Notes: a model not told the origin generated them from the letters alone. A stretch of DNA of 64,000 nt from Gaertneriomyces semiglobifer (GCA_025558075.1 JAHLKF010000003.1:1288642-1352641), one strand, 5' to 3'; positions 23,323-34,383 are shown, counted from the stretch's first letter. Made by a program: numbers and translations.

Positions 23323-25030
23323 CTACGCCGCACCTTCGGCCTTCTCATATTTTCCCTCGAATCGTGCACCACCCCAACTTCTCGTGTACCACGTGCACAA
23401 AGTGTACACGTCTACAAAGAAGCAGACGAGTGTGTTTGGGATCTGCATCAACGGGTACATCCAAATAACCTTGTAGTGTCCAAGCTTTATTCCAGTGAGG
23501 ATAGTCACCACCCATGCCGTACACAGCGGAATGCCAACGCTTAAAACATATGGTAGCATATTGTTCTTGTCCAACCCCGAGATTGCCAGGACGGCAAGAA
23601 TCAGCTGAGATACGGTCAACGCTTTCCATGACAATTGGAAAAGCTTGAAGATGATCATAAATTTGTACTTTTTCCAGATCTCAATGTCGGTAAGCATGTA
23701 CGCCTCATTGGAGATCGCCCCTAACCACCACCTACGCCGCTGCTTTACGAGCTTCATAACTGACGGCGGTGGATCCGTCTTGCATCTTGCGCTGGGACAA
23801 AAGCCCATAGAATACCGTGGGAACACCTGGTGCATGATGTGTGTCAAGTAACGGTCTTCTCCCAGGTAGTTTCGATGAAAGTCCGTGATGGTTTCGTTGT
23901 CCAGAGTGGTGAAATACCGGTCTGCAACGGAAAGCAATGCGTCGTACCGCATTGCAGTAAATCCTCCAGGAAGACAATTGACAGTTCCCATCATGAGTTC
24001 AAAGGATCGGTTCATCTCACCGCCCACGTATTCCGTGTCTTGCATTAAACGGAGAAAGTTGACAGCTTTCCACCCAGAGGACATGCATGTCATATACCCA
24101 GCCAAGGCAGCCTTTTCTGGGTTCTTGTCAAAGTTGTGAGCCAAGTTTCGCAGGGCATTGTTGTAAAGGAAGTTGTCGCTGTCCGTCATAACGAGAATAT
24201 GTTGACGCATGGCGGCAGTACTTTTGCGAGGGTTGAGGTACCGCCGCTTACGGTCGTCGAAAATGTCGCGGATGAAGTTAAACGTCAACGCTTGGGCGTT
24301 ACGCTTACCGCCGTGAGGCCAGCGGTGCACCCACATGGTGACACCACGCACTTCAGAAACGACACTGGTAGCCCAGTTATAGTTGTTGATGCGAAAGTGC
24401 TTGAGGAAGCCTATGTAGAGTGGAGATAGCTCGCCGTTGTCGACTATATGTCACTTCGTGAGTTAACTTTGCAGACAGACACGGCGTTAGTGTGAGACAC
24501 TTACATGCGATGTGGATTTCCATGCGGCTCGGCTCATAGTCGCTGTTGATAATACTTTCAACGCCCTCCACCAGCAAGCTCAGCTCTTCATTGTAAACAG
24601 GTAAGAGAATGGTAAACTTATATTGCGTTTTTGTCAAAGGTAAAGGGTCATTGCCAATGCCGTATCTCATTCGGGAGTACCATACTGTTAAGCATGGCAG
24701 GGTGATGACGCAGTTCCACCAGATGGCGAGAATGACGGTCGCGACTCGTGATATTGTTGGTAGGTAGTTTGGTGCCAAGTTTGGCGCGAAGCAAACAAGA
24801 TAGAATGGTATGAATACCGCACGTAAGGTTAAGTAGGCAAATGCCACTATGAAAATCCGAGGGATCGATGTCGTCTTGTCCGGATTACGAAGGACATTCA
24901 AAAGGGTGAAGATCGTTGCAAACGCAAAGCAGAGCCATTCCAGAACGCCCATGGTCGCCATTGCAAATAGAACGTTTTGAAAGGCAGTTCTGGAGGCGAA
25001 AAAGTCGCCGATTGAACTGAAAAAGGCCAT
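23323..25030 (-). CDS. Chitin-synthase-like GT2 glycosyltransferase
   Basis: Two exons joined across an intron near 24443-24505, giving HIAFDNGELSPLYIG, so about 545 residues. The N-terminal part has four or so membrane helices. The catalytic part has the GT-A core of processive GT2 enzymes: LLPVYNEELS, VMTDSDN (nucleotide-sugar Asp), CLPGGFTAMRY, YLGEDRYLTHI (catalytic Asp) and QRRRWW (acceptor site), followed by three to four C-terminal membrane helices. The order and the QRRRW form fit chitin synthase, but the protein is shorter than classical fungal chitin synthases (typically 850 or more residues) and lacks their N-terminal domains. It therefore belongs to a compact chitin-synthase-like or related polysaccharide synthase group. 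Product is inference. Confidence 0.8.
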
Positions 25031-25919
25031 CGCTCAAGATATCCGGGCAGGATCGGAGACCACTTTGACGTTGATGCGGCGCTGAGATGCCAGACAATTC
25101 GTGCGGTCTTATTTCTTGACGCTTGACGGGAAGCGGGTTTTAAAACGTCGTCGGGACGTGATGATGGTGCAGTCAACGGTGTTGAGAGTCGTGTGCAGGT
25201 ATTTGAAGGAAGGGCGTGAATGGAACGAAGGGCGGGCCAATCGAACGATATGAATGCCTGATTTGATGGTAGACAGGTGTCCGAGACTCCGGGCAGCAGA
25301 AGCTAATGGCTTCTGCGATGAGCGCAGCGTTCCACTTAAAGAGGACGCGCAGTAAGTTCAGATCTTTGGCCAATTCAAAACGCGTACTGGCACTTGCTTA
25401 CGTAAGATACTCCGACGCGTCCCAATGACAGTGACCTCCTCAACACACCCTTCGATCCCTTCATTAAACCAATCGCTTGTCGAGGCCGAAGTTTGCGATG
25501 AACCCTTTTTACAAGCGGGGACAGGACCGGACATCTACTGCCTACCCATCAACAATTAATTTAAGGTCATAGTGGAACCCACACACTTTCAGGGACAAAG
25601 ACAAAGGCCATGGCATACATCCACGCGTGTATCAAAGAGGCTTCCCACATCCGCCGATGGCAAGCATACGACGTAGGTAGTCCAGAAAATCTGCCATTTC
25701 CATGTTACTCAAAATGGCAATCCACAGTGGGACAGTCAATACGGCCGGTGGCAGAAGTACTGGCGGGCTTTTCAAGAAAAGGAAATGGTTGAAACCAACC
25801 GTAAGCGTCGATAGCTTATTTAGAAACCGAAATGGTTGATGGCCTGGAAGACCTGCAAACTTCCCGTAAGCGAGCCAAAAGCAGTCACAAGGTAGGATGA
25901 GAACGTATCCGCCCTTTTG
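25031..25919. other. Intergenic, no gene seen
   Basis: About 890 bases upstream of the GT2 gene without a convincing reading frame. Confidence 0.4.
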
Positions 25920-27160
25920 AGCATGTTATGTTAACTCCGCTTCCGTCGTCTGCTCCAGCACAGCAGTTACAGCAGATGCTGACCTCGAGATTATGGAAGC
26001 TGGAGTCTTCCACCTTGCTATCAACATCAAACGAGCTGGGCAGTGTTTTTGACAGCATAGTGGGATTCTTTCCGGCATTGCCAGATGCCGTGTGCGTCGA
26101 ATCGGGTGATCTGAATGTTCTGACGGATGATGCAATGGCGAGATACGGGAGATTGGTTAGATGAGAATTTCTCCCACGGACATTTCCAGAGGAGGCAAGA
26201 CAGTACCTGGAGCTCAAATTCAACGAAATCCAAAGTGCAGTCTCTTACAAAATGGGAGGAGTTGGTCCGTAACTGGACAGCCCCCTGAAAGCGACATCCT
26301 AAACAAGCTTTGCTGTGTCCTGCAACGAACATTGCCAGCATTGTAAGGATTTCCGCATTCTGTACTCACCTTACCCACATCCTGGTGCCCAGTTGACGAT
26401 TTTTTCTATAGCATTAGTGCCTTCTTGAACATGGAAAAACCGTTGGCAGACCGCACAACCTTAGAGGCAACCCACTTGCACGCATTTATTCATCCCATCT
26501 TCAAGGAGGCCCGTCCCTATGTTTGAAGCCGGCGCGACCTGGGGCTTGCGGCGAAATGGGAAACGCGCACTTTGACAGAAGGAACACCGTCGTCCAGCGC
26601 ACGAAGGCCGATGGTGTTGCTTTTGTCAATGACCGGGACAAGCTACCGTTGGCATATCTTGAGGGGTGCAGCAAGGTGAAGCCTCTCAAAGATAAAGCGG
26701 GACGCAGACAGCCGCAAAATAGCGGACAACCTACTGGCTATCCAGTATAACGCCCGCCGAACGTACCTTGAGACCAGACGTCGCATCCCGGACAATTTCA
26801 CCACATTTGCGGCGCAGTCAGTAGGTCTGCGAATTATTTGTAGTCTAATGGAGCTACGATCAGGTACGAAGAGATATGAAGTCATCCACGAGCTTGATTC
26901 AGCCAACGTGCCTCGAGACGAAGAGGACGGCTACATATACATGTTCCCAGACCTTTATGAGTGCAGTACCAGCTGGGCCTTATTGATGGGGGATGCCATA
27001 AAGCGCATCCATGACATCCGCACACAAAAGCGGGCCAGTCGAAAATCGCACCTACGAGGAAGCGGTTACAAACAATCAGGACGGACAATCAGCTCGTACC
27101 TTGGTGGATGCTGTATAGTCAATCCCATTTCTACGCGGGAAACTCGTTGGGGTTAGTTCA
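25920..27160 (+). pseudogene. Frameshifted copy of a fungal expanded protein family (possible PD-(D/E)XK-like)
   Basis: Coding-like segments in the same direction but different frames: VFDSIVGFFPALPDAV (about 26040), EKPLADRTTLEATHLHAFIHP (about 26430), KADGVAFV with PLAYLEGCSKVKPLKDK (about 26610-26690), SRKIADNLLAIQYNARRTYL (about 26710), and KRYEVIHELDSANVPRD (about 26870). The switch near 26690-26703 is a one-base frameshift with no splice sites near it, and a stop interrupts the segment ending ARPYV at about 26522. The order and the D...E-x-(S/C)...K spacing recall uncharacterised fungal proteins with a restriction-endonuclease-like core. Family membership is from memory of the pattern and is tentative; that the copy is broken is seen in the sequence. 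Confidence 0.45.
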
Positions 27161-27966
27161 CAGCATTTTTTACCGACTATACCACAATGTTGCACAACCA
27201 ACTTGTGGAATGCTGGGCATTTGCAGAGGGATGCTGTGGTGGTATCTCGATCAAAACGACTTGTAATACTTTGAAACTTGAAACACCCATGCATCATGCT
27301 CATGCACTGCACCCTGCCAAGTATGCAGTGCATGAGCATGCAGCTCGGTTGGCAATGCAGTGTTTGCACCAAAAATCTGCGATATTTCGGTAAAAGAACG
27401 TCCATTCTTTTTAAATCAAAAACTACATGCAGGTAGTTCTTACCTTCCTCTAACAGCTGCAACATGCGCAAGAGTATCTGAGCTGCATTGCTCAATTCAC
27501 AGCAGCTAGCAGATCCGTTTGCAAGAGCTATGATCTCGCGTGCGGCCTCAGCTCATGCATCGGTGTAACTTGGAAGGTTATCTGTCAGTTATTGATGACC
27601 TGTAGTAATACGTACCTCTATGGTACACGAGTACTTTTTAGAGAAAATATGCGAATCGGAATCAGAAAATCTAACCTTCCATTTCAGCTTCTTACTGTTC
27701 CGCCCGCGAGCGGAAAGGTGGATGGGTCTCCTAACTAGAACTACAACAATGAAAGGCATACACAAATGCGATGCCGGGCGCTTAGAGATGAAGCCAATTC
27801 GAATGTACCCAGAAATTGCGATATGGTAAGCGAAGGAAAACGCTTTGATAAAGCGAAAGCTGTAAGTTGACTTGATTGACGGTGAAAATACTTATTTAAC
27901 ATCATTCGTTGAACCAGCACAAGCGAATGAAAAGTAAACCACCCACGACGCCAATTTCTGCGACAG
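27161..27966. other. Intergenic with one perfect hairpin
   Basis: No gene recognised. The only notable structure is the inverted repeat at 27295-27340, listed separately. Confidence 0.4.
27295..27340. repeat. Inverted repeat, 17-bp perfect arms, 12-base loop
   Basis: Arms at 27295-27311 (CATGCTCATGCACTGCA) and 27324-27340 are exact complements. No T-run follows, and no gene end is nearby, so it is not an obvious terminator. Confidence 0.9.
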
Positions 27967-28869
27967 CTATGTCTCGTTCATTTGTCTTCTGCTTTGACTT
28001 GATGTTTCCAAATGTTTTGCTTTTTGGACAACCCATTGCGGAACTCTGCCCAACTTTCTCGCAAACAGGTGCAGATCGTCGCCATTTCGCATCGCTTCCC
28101 GCAGTTGCTTCACCTCATCTTCTGTCCATCTTCCTTGAACAGTCTCCACCATGGACGCAGCCAGCCTGTTACCCTTCCTAGTCACCTGCCAGAGCTCCCG
28201 ACCCATCTTCGCGGCCAGAGGGGGGAGTCCGATGATGCTTTATCGCGTCTTCGATTTCTTCACGAAGTAACTGAATCTCGTCCTCTGTGAATGGGCCAAA
28301 ATTGGTTGCAGCAGCTTTGCTTTCGAGTAATTGGTATCGGCTCCTGCAAGCATTCAGTGTGCGACCGGGCAATAAATCCGAGATCTCCTTCCATTCCAGT
28401 TCACGATCCTCTTTGAGCTCGTAAAGGATCTCATCCTCCCGCTTCGTCCATGGAACCCTGCTGGGTTTCTTTGCCGCCATTGCTTGGATGAGCGTCGTTG
28501 CACCGATGTTCGCACGATGCTGCAGTGCAGCCCATTGTTGCGGCAATGTCGTTCCACGTAAGGCTGGGGTCCGCACGCAGGCGTCGGAGGTCCACGTTTT
28601 CTTTGGCCGTCCATAACCGTTGTTGCCTCTTTAAGGGGCCCTAAAAGTAGATTGCTTTGAAACCTTATCAAACTTGTGTCGATGCGTCTGTCAGATGTGC
28701 GTACCTCAGTTAAGAAACGAGCATTGACAAGAGCGTTAGAACCGACCCGTTCGACAAAGAGCTTGGTTATAGCACCCCGTGTAGCGAACGACACACATGG
28801 TTGTTTCAGGCATACGCTGGTCAGGCTAACATGACCAATGGTCGTTGAGCGAAGCGTCAATCCCAACAT
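27967..28869 (-). CDS. Multi-SANT/Myb protein with mitochondrial-type leader, one frameshift
   Basis: Exons 28869-28705, 28641-28504 and 28457-27967. Both introns are short and their joins restore motif residues (RLWTAKENVDLRRLR, then CEHRVPWTKREDEILYELK). Residues 1-55 contain Arg, Ser and Thr but almost no acids (MLGLTLRSTTIGHVSLTSV...), which fits a mitochondrial presequence. Four SANT/Myb-like repeats follow: WTAKENVDLRRL, WTKREDEILYEL, FTEDEIQLLREE and WTEDEVKQLREA. The frame breaks in a run of six G on the plus strand (28220-28225); five would keep repeats 3 and 4 in one frame. This may be a sequencing error, a true mutation, or a programmed shift. Myb repeats usually bind DNA. A mitochondrial DNA-binding role is inference. 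Confidence 0.65.
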
Positions 28870-29231
28870 TGCTCACAATTCCGTCAGAAGTCTCGATGTT
28901 AAAGAAATGGAGAGAAGGGCTCGCGAGGGCTTATATTGTAACGACAAGCGCCTAGTCTCCTTTTCGAAAGGAACATAATGCGGTCTGAAGTCTTCATCGA
29001 TCGGTTGACGTTGACAGCTTCAACGACCTTGGGCTTTGACAGCTCGCGTTCTACTAGTATATTGCTTGATCGATAACAACAATGATTACATAAACTCCGC
29101 TCGCGCGTCCCAAATAGCAGCAAACTTTGCGGTCCAATTTGACAACTCGATGAATTCTTTCGATATACAAGATAGCTCTGCTGCGATGCACCCTCAGCAC
29201 TTCATCAGCATCCATCCAATCCTTCGCTGAC
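28870..29231. promoter_or_regulatory. Divergent promoter region, SANT/Myb and HNH genes
   Basis: 362 bp between the two start codons. No specific element was recognised. Confidence 0.4.
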
Positions 29232-30329
29232 ATGGACCGACTCAACCTTGAGACCAGTATTGCCCGAGCCTTGGGGCCAGCCAGAAGCTTGGCCGTATTT
29301 GAGCAGGCAGCCCTCACCCTCCTCACCGATGCCAGCGACGCTCGCTTCAAAAGCGCGGACACAGAGCCCGCTTACCTTCGCCCTTACCTCGCCATAGTTG
29401 TGCAAACCCTCATGCATTGCAATATACTCACACCGCTTCCATCTGTTTTGGCAAAACTGGCGACTACTTGCAGTGGCAAGCCAGAGCTCCTCACCGCTGC
29501 GTTACTGGAAATCTGGTCCGATGTCGACAGAGAAATCAAGCGGTTTCATACCAGCATTGGAGACACACCACAGTCCACACCAGCATCATCCCCGGTCAGT
29601 AGTCCCGCTGGTACTCCTACCGGCAGCCCAAGGATCAGTAGGGCTGTCAGGCTCCGGCCAGTTGCAGCCAATGACTTAAGCACGGCATTTTTCATAGCAG
29701 TGCCTTGGCGTTTCGAGAAGAGTGCAATTCCGGATTCGCGCGTGCAGTTTTCGACGAGTGTGAGAGAGCGAGAGCAATTTCGATGTGCCTTCACCAGGGA
29801 TGCGGATGACTCCTTACCACACCGGACGCCAAATGATCCCATTGCACCCTGCGACAGCGCACATATCTTTCCGTTTGGTTTGCGGTACCACATCACGCGA
29901 TTATCTGCATTAATGTATCCCGACGATGTTTTTGAAGCATTGTGTGGAGGTAACGCTATCAACGATATCCGTAATGGAATATTTATGAGGTACGATATGC
30001 ATCGATTCTTTGGGAAGAGGTGGTGCGTTTTCCACCGAGACGGAATCAACTATGCATTCACCCTGGGGGAGAGACTTGCTCTTCGATTTTTCGATACGGA
30101 TTCCGTAAAGTCGGTATCGTTTGCAGAACCATCGGAACCATCGCCCAATCCGTTGTTACTGAACATGCACGCCTTCTTCGCGATCGTTCGGGCACGATTG
30201 GATGTCATGGGCTTTCTTATCGCAGGGGGCGAACGAGATGACGTCCTGACCTTCGACTATGAGCCAGTGAGAAGTTGGAACGGGAGGGCAGAGACAAAAC
30301 GTTGGGGCAGGAAGTTGAGCGGTTGCTGA
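29232..30329 (+). CDS. HNH-nuclease-domain protein (HNH_2 type)
   Basis: Uninterrupted 365-residue frame. The C-terminal half fits the fungal HNH_2 pattern: a first Cys (FRCAFTRDADD), CDSAHIFPFGL (Cys and the HIxP-like His), then IRNGIFMRYDMHRFFGK (Asn and DMHRFF), the positions that bind metal in HNH nucleases. This domain is common in fungal genomes of unknown role and relates to restriction-like endonucleases. The N-terminal 110 residues are helical without a recognised domain. A Ser/Pro/Thr-rich linker (TPASSPVSSPAGTPTGSP) joins the halves. The 3' end of the frame is one arm of a perfect inverted repeat. Confidence 0.65.
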   Translation: MDRLNLETSIARALGPARSLAVFEQAALTLLTDASDARFKSADTEPAYLRPYLAIVVQTLMHCNILTPLPSVLAKLATTCSGKPELLTAALLEIWSDVDREIKRFHTSIGDTPQSTPASSPVSSPAGTPTGSPRISRAVRLRPVAANDLSTAFFIAVPWRFEKSAIPDSRVQFSTSVREREQFRCAFTRDADDSLPHRTPNDPIAPCDSAHIFPFGLRYHITRLSALMYPDDVFEALCGGNAINDIRNGIFMRYDMHRFFGKRWCVFHRDGINYAFTLGERLALRFFDTDSVKSVSFAEPSEPSPNPLLLNMHAFFAIVRARLDVMGFLIAGGERDDVLTFDYEPVRSWNGRAETKRWGRKLSGC

Positions 30330-30376
30330 ATTTAGACGAATCTAAATCTGTCTAAGTGCAGCAACCGCTCAACTTC
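30311..30376. repeat. Inverted repeat across the stop of the HNH gene, 18-bp arms
   Basis: Arms at 30311-30328 (GAAGTTGAGCGGTTGCTG) and 30359-30376 are exact complements with a 30-base loop that itself can pair (TTTAGA/TCTAAA). The left arm encodes the final residues and contains the TGA. An mRNA ending beyond it would carry a strong 3' hairpin. Confidence 0.9.
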
Positions 30377-31010
30377 ACGGCCATCACTATAACTATGTTC
30401 CACCCGTAGATATCTGATGTCCATCATGGGTGGAGTGCTGGAGGCGAGGGGGGCCGGTGTCGGCGTATGTGTCTGATCGGGAAGTCCGGGTTTGTTGTTG
30501 GTCTTATATATATAAGCTGTATATCTACTTCACTTCGGGTGTTCTACAGATCCTGGATCCAAATTATGTATATGGATACACAATCGCATACGGGCGATGA
30601 CTTCTCGAGCGTCGCTCCACTGAAATCCGCGTCTCAACCCAGGATATGCGATTGACATGTTAACGTCGTCCACCTCGGAGATCAGGCGATTCTTCATCGG
30701 TCTCCAAGCCATATGCATAATTGAGCAACTGTTGAGATAACACAACTGGTACTAGCGCCCCGCCAGCACTTCAGTATCGTCGTAGTCCCTACTGATCTTA
30801 GTGCCTAAGAAAATCGCAGATTCTTGTCGACGACATTCTTGCCATACAGAACATGCACGAAACCAGACGAGTTGTAGCACTGTTAAGTAAATCTGCGTTA
30901 CACATGCATCCTACGAAAGAAACTACTACGGGTATCCCAATGAACAATACATGCAACCGATGAGAACCGAAAGTATCGCCAAATACGTGTAGCAAATCAT
31001 CGTCTCCAAG
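30377..31010. other. Intergenic, no gene seen
   Basis: About 630 bases with only short frames and a (TA)-rich spot at 30506-30515. Confidence 0.4.
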
Positions 31011-31396
31011 TCACGTCGACCCTCCTCTCAACTGCCCAAACTTCCTCCCTCCCAACCCCAAAATTGCTTCCGAGCCTCGCCTTCCAGAGCTTTTCAATAT
31101 GCTCTCTGCAACAGACTCGAATTTCAAGTCCTGCAGCGATTGAAACTTGAGGTCCTGGTTCTTGTTGGCGTTATTGATCTTTGGGGGTTGCGGCGGGTCC
31201 GGTTCTGCGGGTTGCTTGAGCTTGTCGAGGGAGAGGTGTAGGACTGGTGCTGATGCTCGTCGGACCATGATGACTCTAAATGAACTTTTTGGGTGCAGTC
31301 GGTAAGGTAGCGATCCCATTTGGTGAAGTTAAAAGTTCTGGTGCGGGTGCCAGAGCGCAAGCTCCTTCGGGAACTGTTGCTATTTTGGGACATCAT
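31011..31396 (-). CDS. Possible small basic protein, uncertain
   Basis: Two overlapping open frames on this strand. One begins MMSQNSNSSRRSLRSGTRTRTF, the other contains MVRRASAPVLHLSLDKLKQP and DLKFESVAESILKSSGRRGSE. They could be joined by a small intron near 31270, but the splice sites are weak and I do not recognise the protein. Reported because the second frame looks protein-like and not like low-complexity sequence. Confidence 0.25.
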
Positions 31397-33204
31397 ACCC
31401 TAACGAGTCCATGTTTCGGTTTTGGATGATGCACTATATGACTGGGAATAGCATCAAGGGTTTATTAAGGTTCTTAGGGTCGTCTGTTTACGTACTTGAA
31501 CTGATCATAGGTAGTTCCACTAGGATAGTACAGCGCCAGATGCGCCATTCGTCTACACGCCTTTTTATCCGTAAAACAGATCTTTTTTTAGTAAGGAGCT
31601 TCTTGAGGTCAAGGATCTGGGGCGTATTACAATCGTCTCTCTGTCCACAAAGCAAGAATGAGCCTACATTCCGTCGTCGAAGAAGAATGAAGAGCTGTTG
31701 ATTTTCTCACCCAATTCACGCGTTTGGACTTGGACAGCGCATGTCTTGTGTTTGTCGCAACAGTTCGTCCTATTGTATGATTGACATTGCATGCGCCTGT
31801 CAAGAAGGCAGAAGACGCATCAATCAGTACATTGACGGAATGTATCATCCCAGAAGCTGGTTTACCTGGCCCCGGAATATCGTCTGACACTTTTGATTTT
31901 AACAATGTAATTATCGCTCATTCATGCGATTCACCTCCTACTCTGACCCATTCTTGCAAGAGCGGCTGTTAAGAAGCTCGCGAGTACTGATTTGCCTGCG
32001 AGCAATAATCTCAGTGAAAGAGAGATGCGAATACGTTCCCACGGGGGCCGTCTGTATCCGAAAATCCGAAAGCAGGCAGGAGATCTATTGTGATCATCGG
32101 TATATCAAACGCGTCCGGGCGCCGGTGTTCTTGAGTGCGAGGTCCATTCCTTTCTTCCGTATTTTCCCACCGTAGTAATGACTGTGATATGATGAAGCAA
32201 GTGGGAAAGTGGGAAAACTGCTGTCGGGATCTCAACTAACTCGGAAATGTGGCGGCACCCATGATTAACTCGGGGATTTTAGCTGGTTTATTTTGGGTTA
32301 CCCAGATTAGGAGATTATACTTTTGTGGGGAATACATGCATTAGGAGTATTCATTAGGAGTAGAGTAAAGTTGATGTGTAAAATTCATATCTGCATAGCT
32401 TCTTCTTTGACCTTGTATGGTTTTTAGAAGAACAAAACACACAAACAAACAAACAAATACCAGCAACAGAAACGCACACATGCTAGCAACAGACACACGA
32501 TAATCATCACTACGACTGGAGCTTCCACGGACTGAGCGTCTTCAACTTGGGCCACCATCGTCAAGATTCTCTTCACTGTTTCACAGTGCTTGGCGGAATG
32601 TGTTCCTTTTTCTTGAGGCCACATACGTGAACGAAAGTGCTTTTCTCCTTGGGGATGTTCGCAAACACGTCGAGATAGTCCTTGGGGCCTTATCCCGGTT
32701 CCGTCCGACTGAGGAGAGAACACGCCGCACAGTTTTTTCATGTATGCTGCGACTGTTGAATTGTATACCGCGAACTTACACTGAGTACTCGTTCCGCAAT
32801 TCGCGACTGTAACCATCGGCTTTCACCTGATGGGTTGTTTTTTTTCTGATTTCCTCTTCTGTAGCATGGCTTCCTGTCATCAATTTTGTTGATGTTTCCA
32901 GGATTGTTTGCGGTTGCACCGTACTACCAAGTGAAAGACATAAAGAGGTCAGGGACGACACCGATCCCAGCGTTATTGCAAGGCATGACGACGAGGAACC
33001 CGACGCCGGTGGAGGCGGCGGGCGACATACGGTCGACCGAGACCGACGAAAGGAACCAGGCACGCGGAGACCAAGCGCAATGCGCGAACGAGACGCAAAG
33101 GAGGAGTCAAACGCCGAAGGGGACCGATAACGCACCGGGGAACCACGGACAGGAAGAGACCCAGAAGGAAGCGAGTAACGACTGGGGACATCAATCTTCG
33201 TTGC
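31397..33204. other. Gene-poor accessory DNA
   Basis: No convincing gene. The right part (32880-33200) reads on the minus strand as Arg/Ser/Pro-rich low-complexity (SRSRIALGLRVPGSFRRSRS). A related stretch occurs at 33540-33720, so this is a diverged repeat unit. Confidence 0.4.
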
Positions 33205-33250
33205 CACAGTCCAGTCAAATATATGTTAACATATATTTGACTGGACTGTG
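33205..33250. repeat. 46-bp perfect palindrome without spacer
   Basis: Left half 33205-33227 and right half 33228-33250 are exact complements, centred on GTTAAC. The flanks stop matching immediately on both sides. Confidence 0.95.
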
Positions 33251-33286
33251 ACATTCGTGCACCCTACTAGCCCCGTGGACCAAGAT

Positions 33287-33306
33287 GGGGGGGGGGGGGG
33301 GGGGGG
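33287..33306 (+). repeat. Poly-G run of 20
   Basis: Uninterrupted G20 directly before the 65-bp tandem repeat. Length is likely to be imprecise in any assembly. Confidence 0.8.
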
Positions 33307-33436
33307 TTCTTGTGCTTCCGCTTCTTTGCCGGCGGCATCCTCTTATCTTGGTGCCGAAAACCAGAGGGGGTTTCTTGTGCTTCCGCTTCTTTGCCGGCGG
33401 CATCCTCTTATCTTGGTGCCGAAAACCAGAGGGGGG
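33307..33436. repeat. 65-bp tandem repeat, two copies
   Basis: Copy 1 (33307-33371) and copy 2 (33372-33436) are practically identical, each starting TTCTTGTGCTTCCGC and ending at AACCAGAGGGGG. A more distant copy of the neighbouring segments lies at 33718-33830 (CCCGTGGACCAAGATG and CCTCTCTTTTATATTT recur). Confidence 0.85.
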
Positions 33437-34383
33437 AGGGCGAGGGCCTCTCTTTTATATTTTTTTGTGGAGGCTGGCATGAGACAGGCGCAGCAAAGGC
33501 TTTGGCGATGCTGCTAGTGCACAGGCTGCAGAAGCCCATGCGAGACCGAAGGCGGAGGCGACCGGGGCCGACGTGAAGGCGATGCAGACCGACGCACGTG
33601 GAAACCGGACGTAGGGGGAGACCTACGGCGACGACGCACGGGGGAACTAGGTGCAGGGGGAGACCCAGACGGAAGCGACTGACGGCTGGGGATGTCAAGT
33701 TTGGTGCTCCCTACCAACCCCGTGGACCAAGATGAGGTCCTCTTATGCTTGCGCTTTCTGGACGGTATCCTTTCTTCTTCGTACCCACGAGAGGAGGAAG
33801 GGGGGGAGGGCCTCTCTTTTATATTTTTTTGTGGGGGCTGGGGCGGCTGGCATGTTTGACAGGCTCAAGCAGAGGCTTTGACGATGCTAAAGGGATAATT
33901 ACCAACATGTCCTGCATACAGTGGGAGCGTCGAGCTTGTCAAATGCGAGTATGGATCATTGACGCGTCCGCTCGCGCTGACAGCTCCCCGACTGACAGGT
34001 TTGATTGTTTATCTTGATCCAGTTAGCCTCAACGATAACAATTATCAGCCAAGGAACACTGATCAGGTCAGTTCGCTAGTTGAAGTTGATAGCAAGGGCG
34101 ACCACTAGTTACAGTTTGTGTTTACGTAAAACGATTCTTAGGCAAAACAAACGAATTCAGGTCGTTTTTCGGTCCTTTTTAATGATTTATCCAATTGGAT
34201 GTCCCTACATTCACATCTCCCTACAACGGTCGTTGAATATCTTCTACCAACGACAGCAACACAGCAGCTCTTTTTACATACAGCGACGACAACAACGACG
34301 ACGACGACGAGGGCGAGGACGGGGATGACGAGGGACAGCAAGGCAGAGAGACCGCAAGGAAGCAGAAAGGAAGTAGAGAGGCA
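33437..34383. other. Degenerate repeats and CAG/GAC-rich tract
   Basis: Contains the second Arg/Ser/Pro-rich unit (33540-33720), the diverged copy of the repeat flank (33718-33830), and a simple GAC/GACGA-rich tract at about 34282-34330. No gene recognised. Confidence 0.4.

Noticed and set aside
33310..33576. Open frames with poly-Gly or poly-Pro through the G20 run
   Set aside because: The frames exist only because of the homopolymer and the 65-bp repeat, and no conserved feature supports translation.
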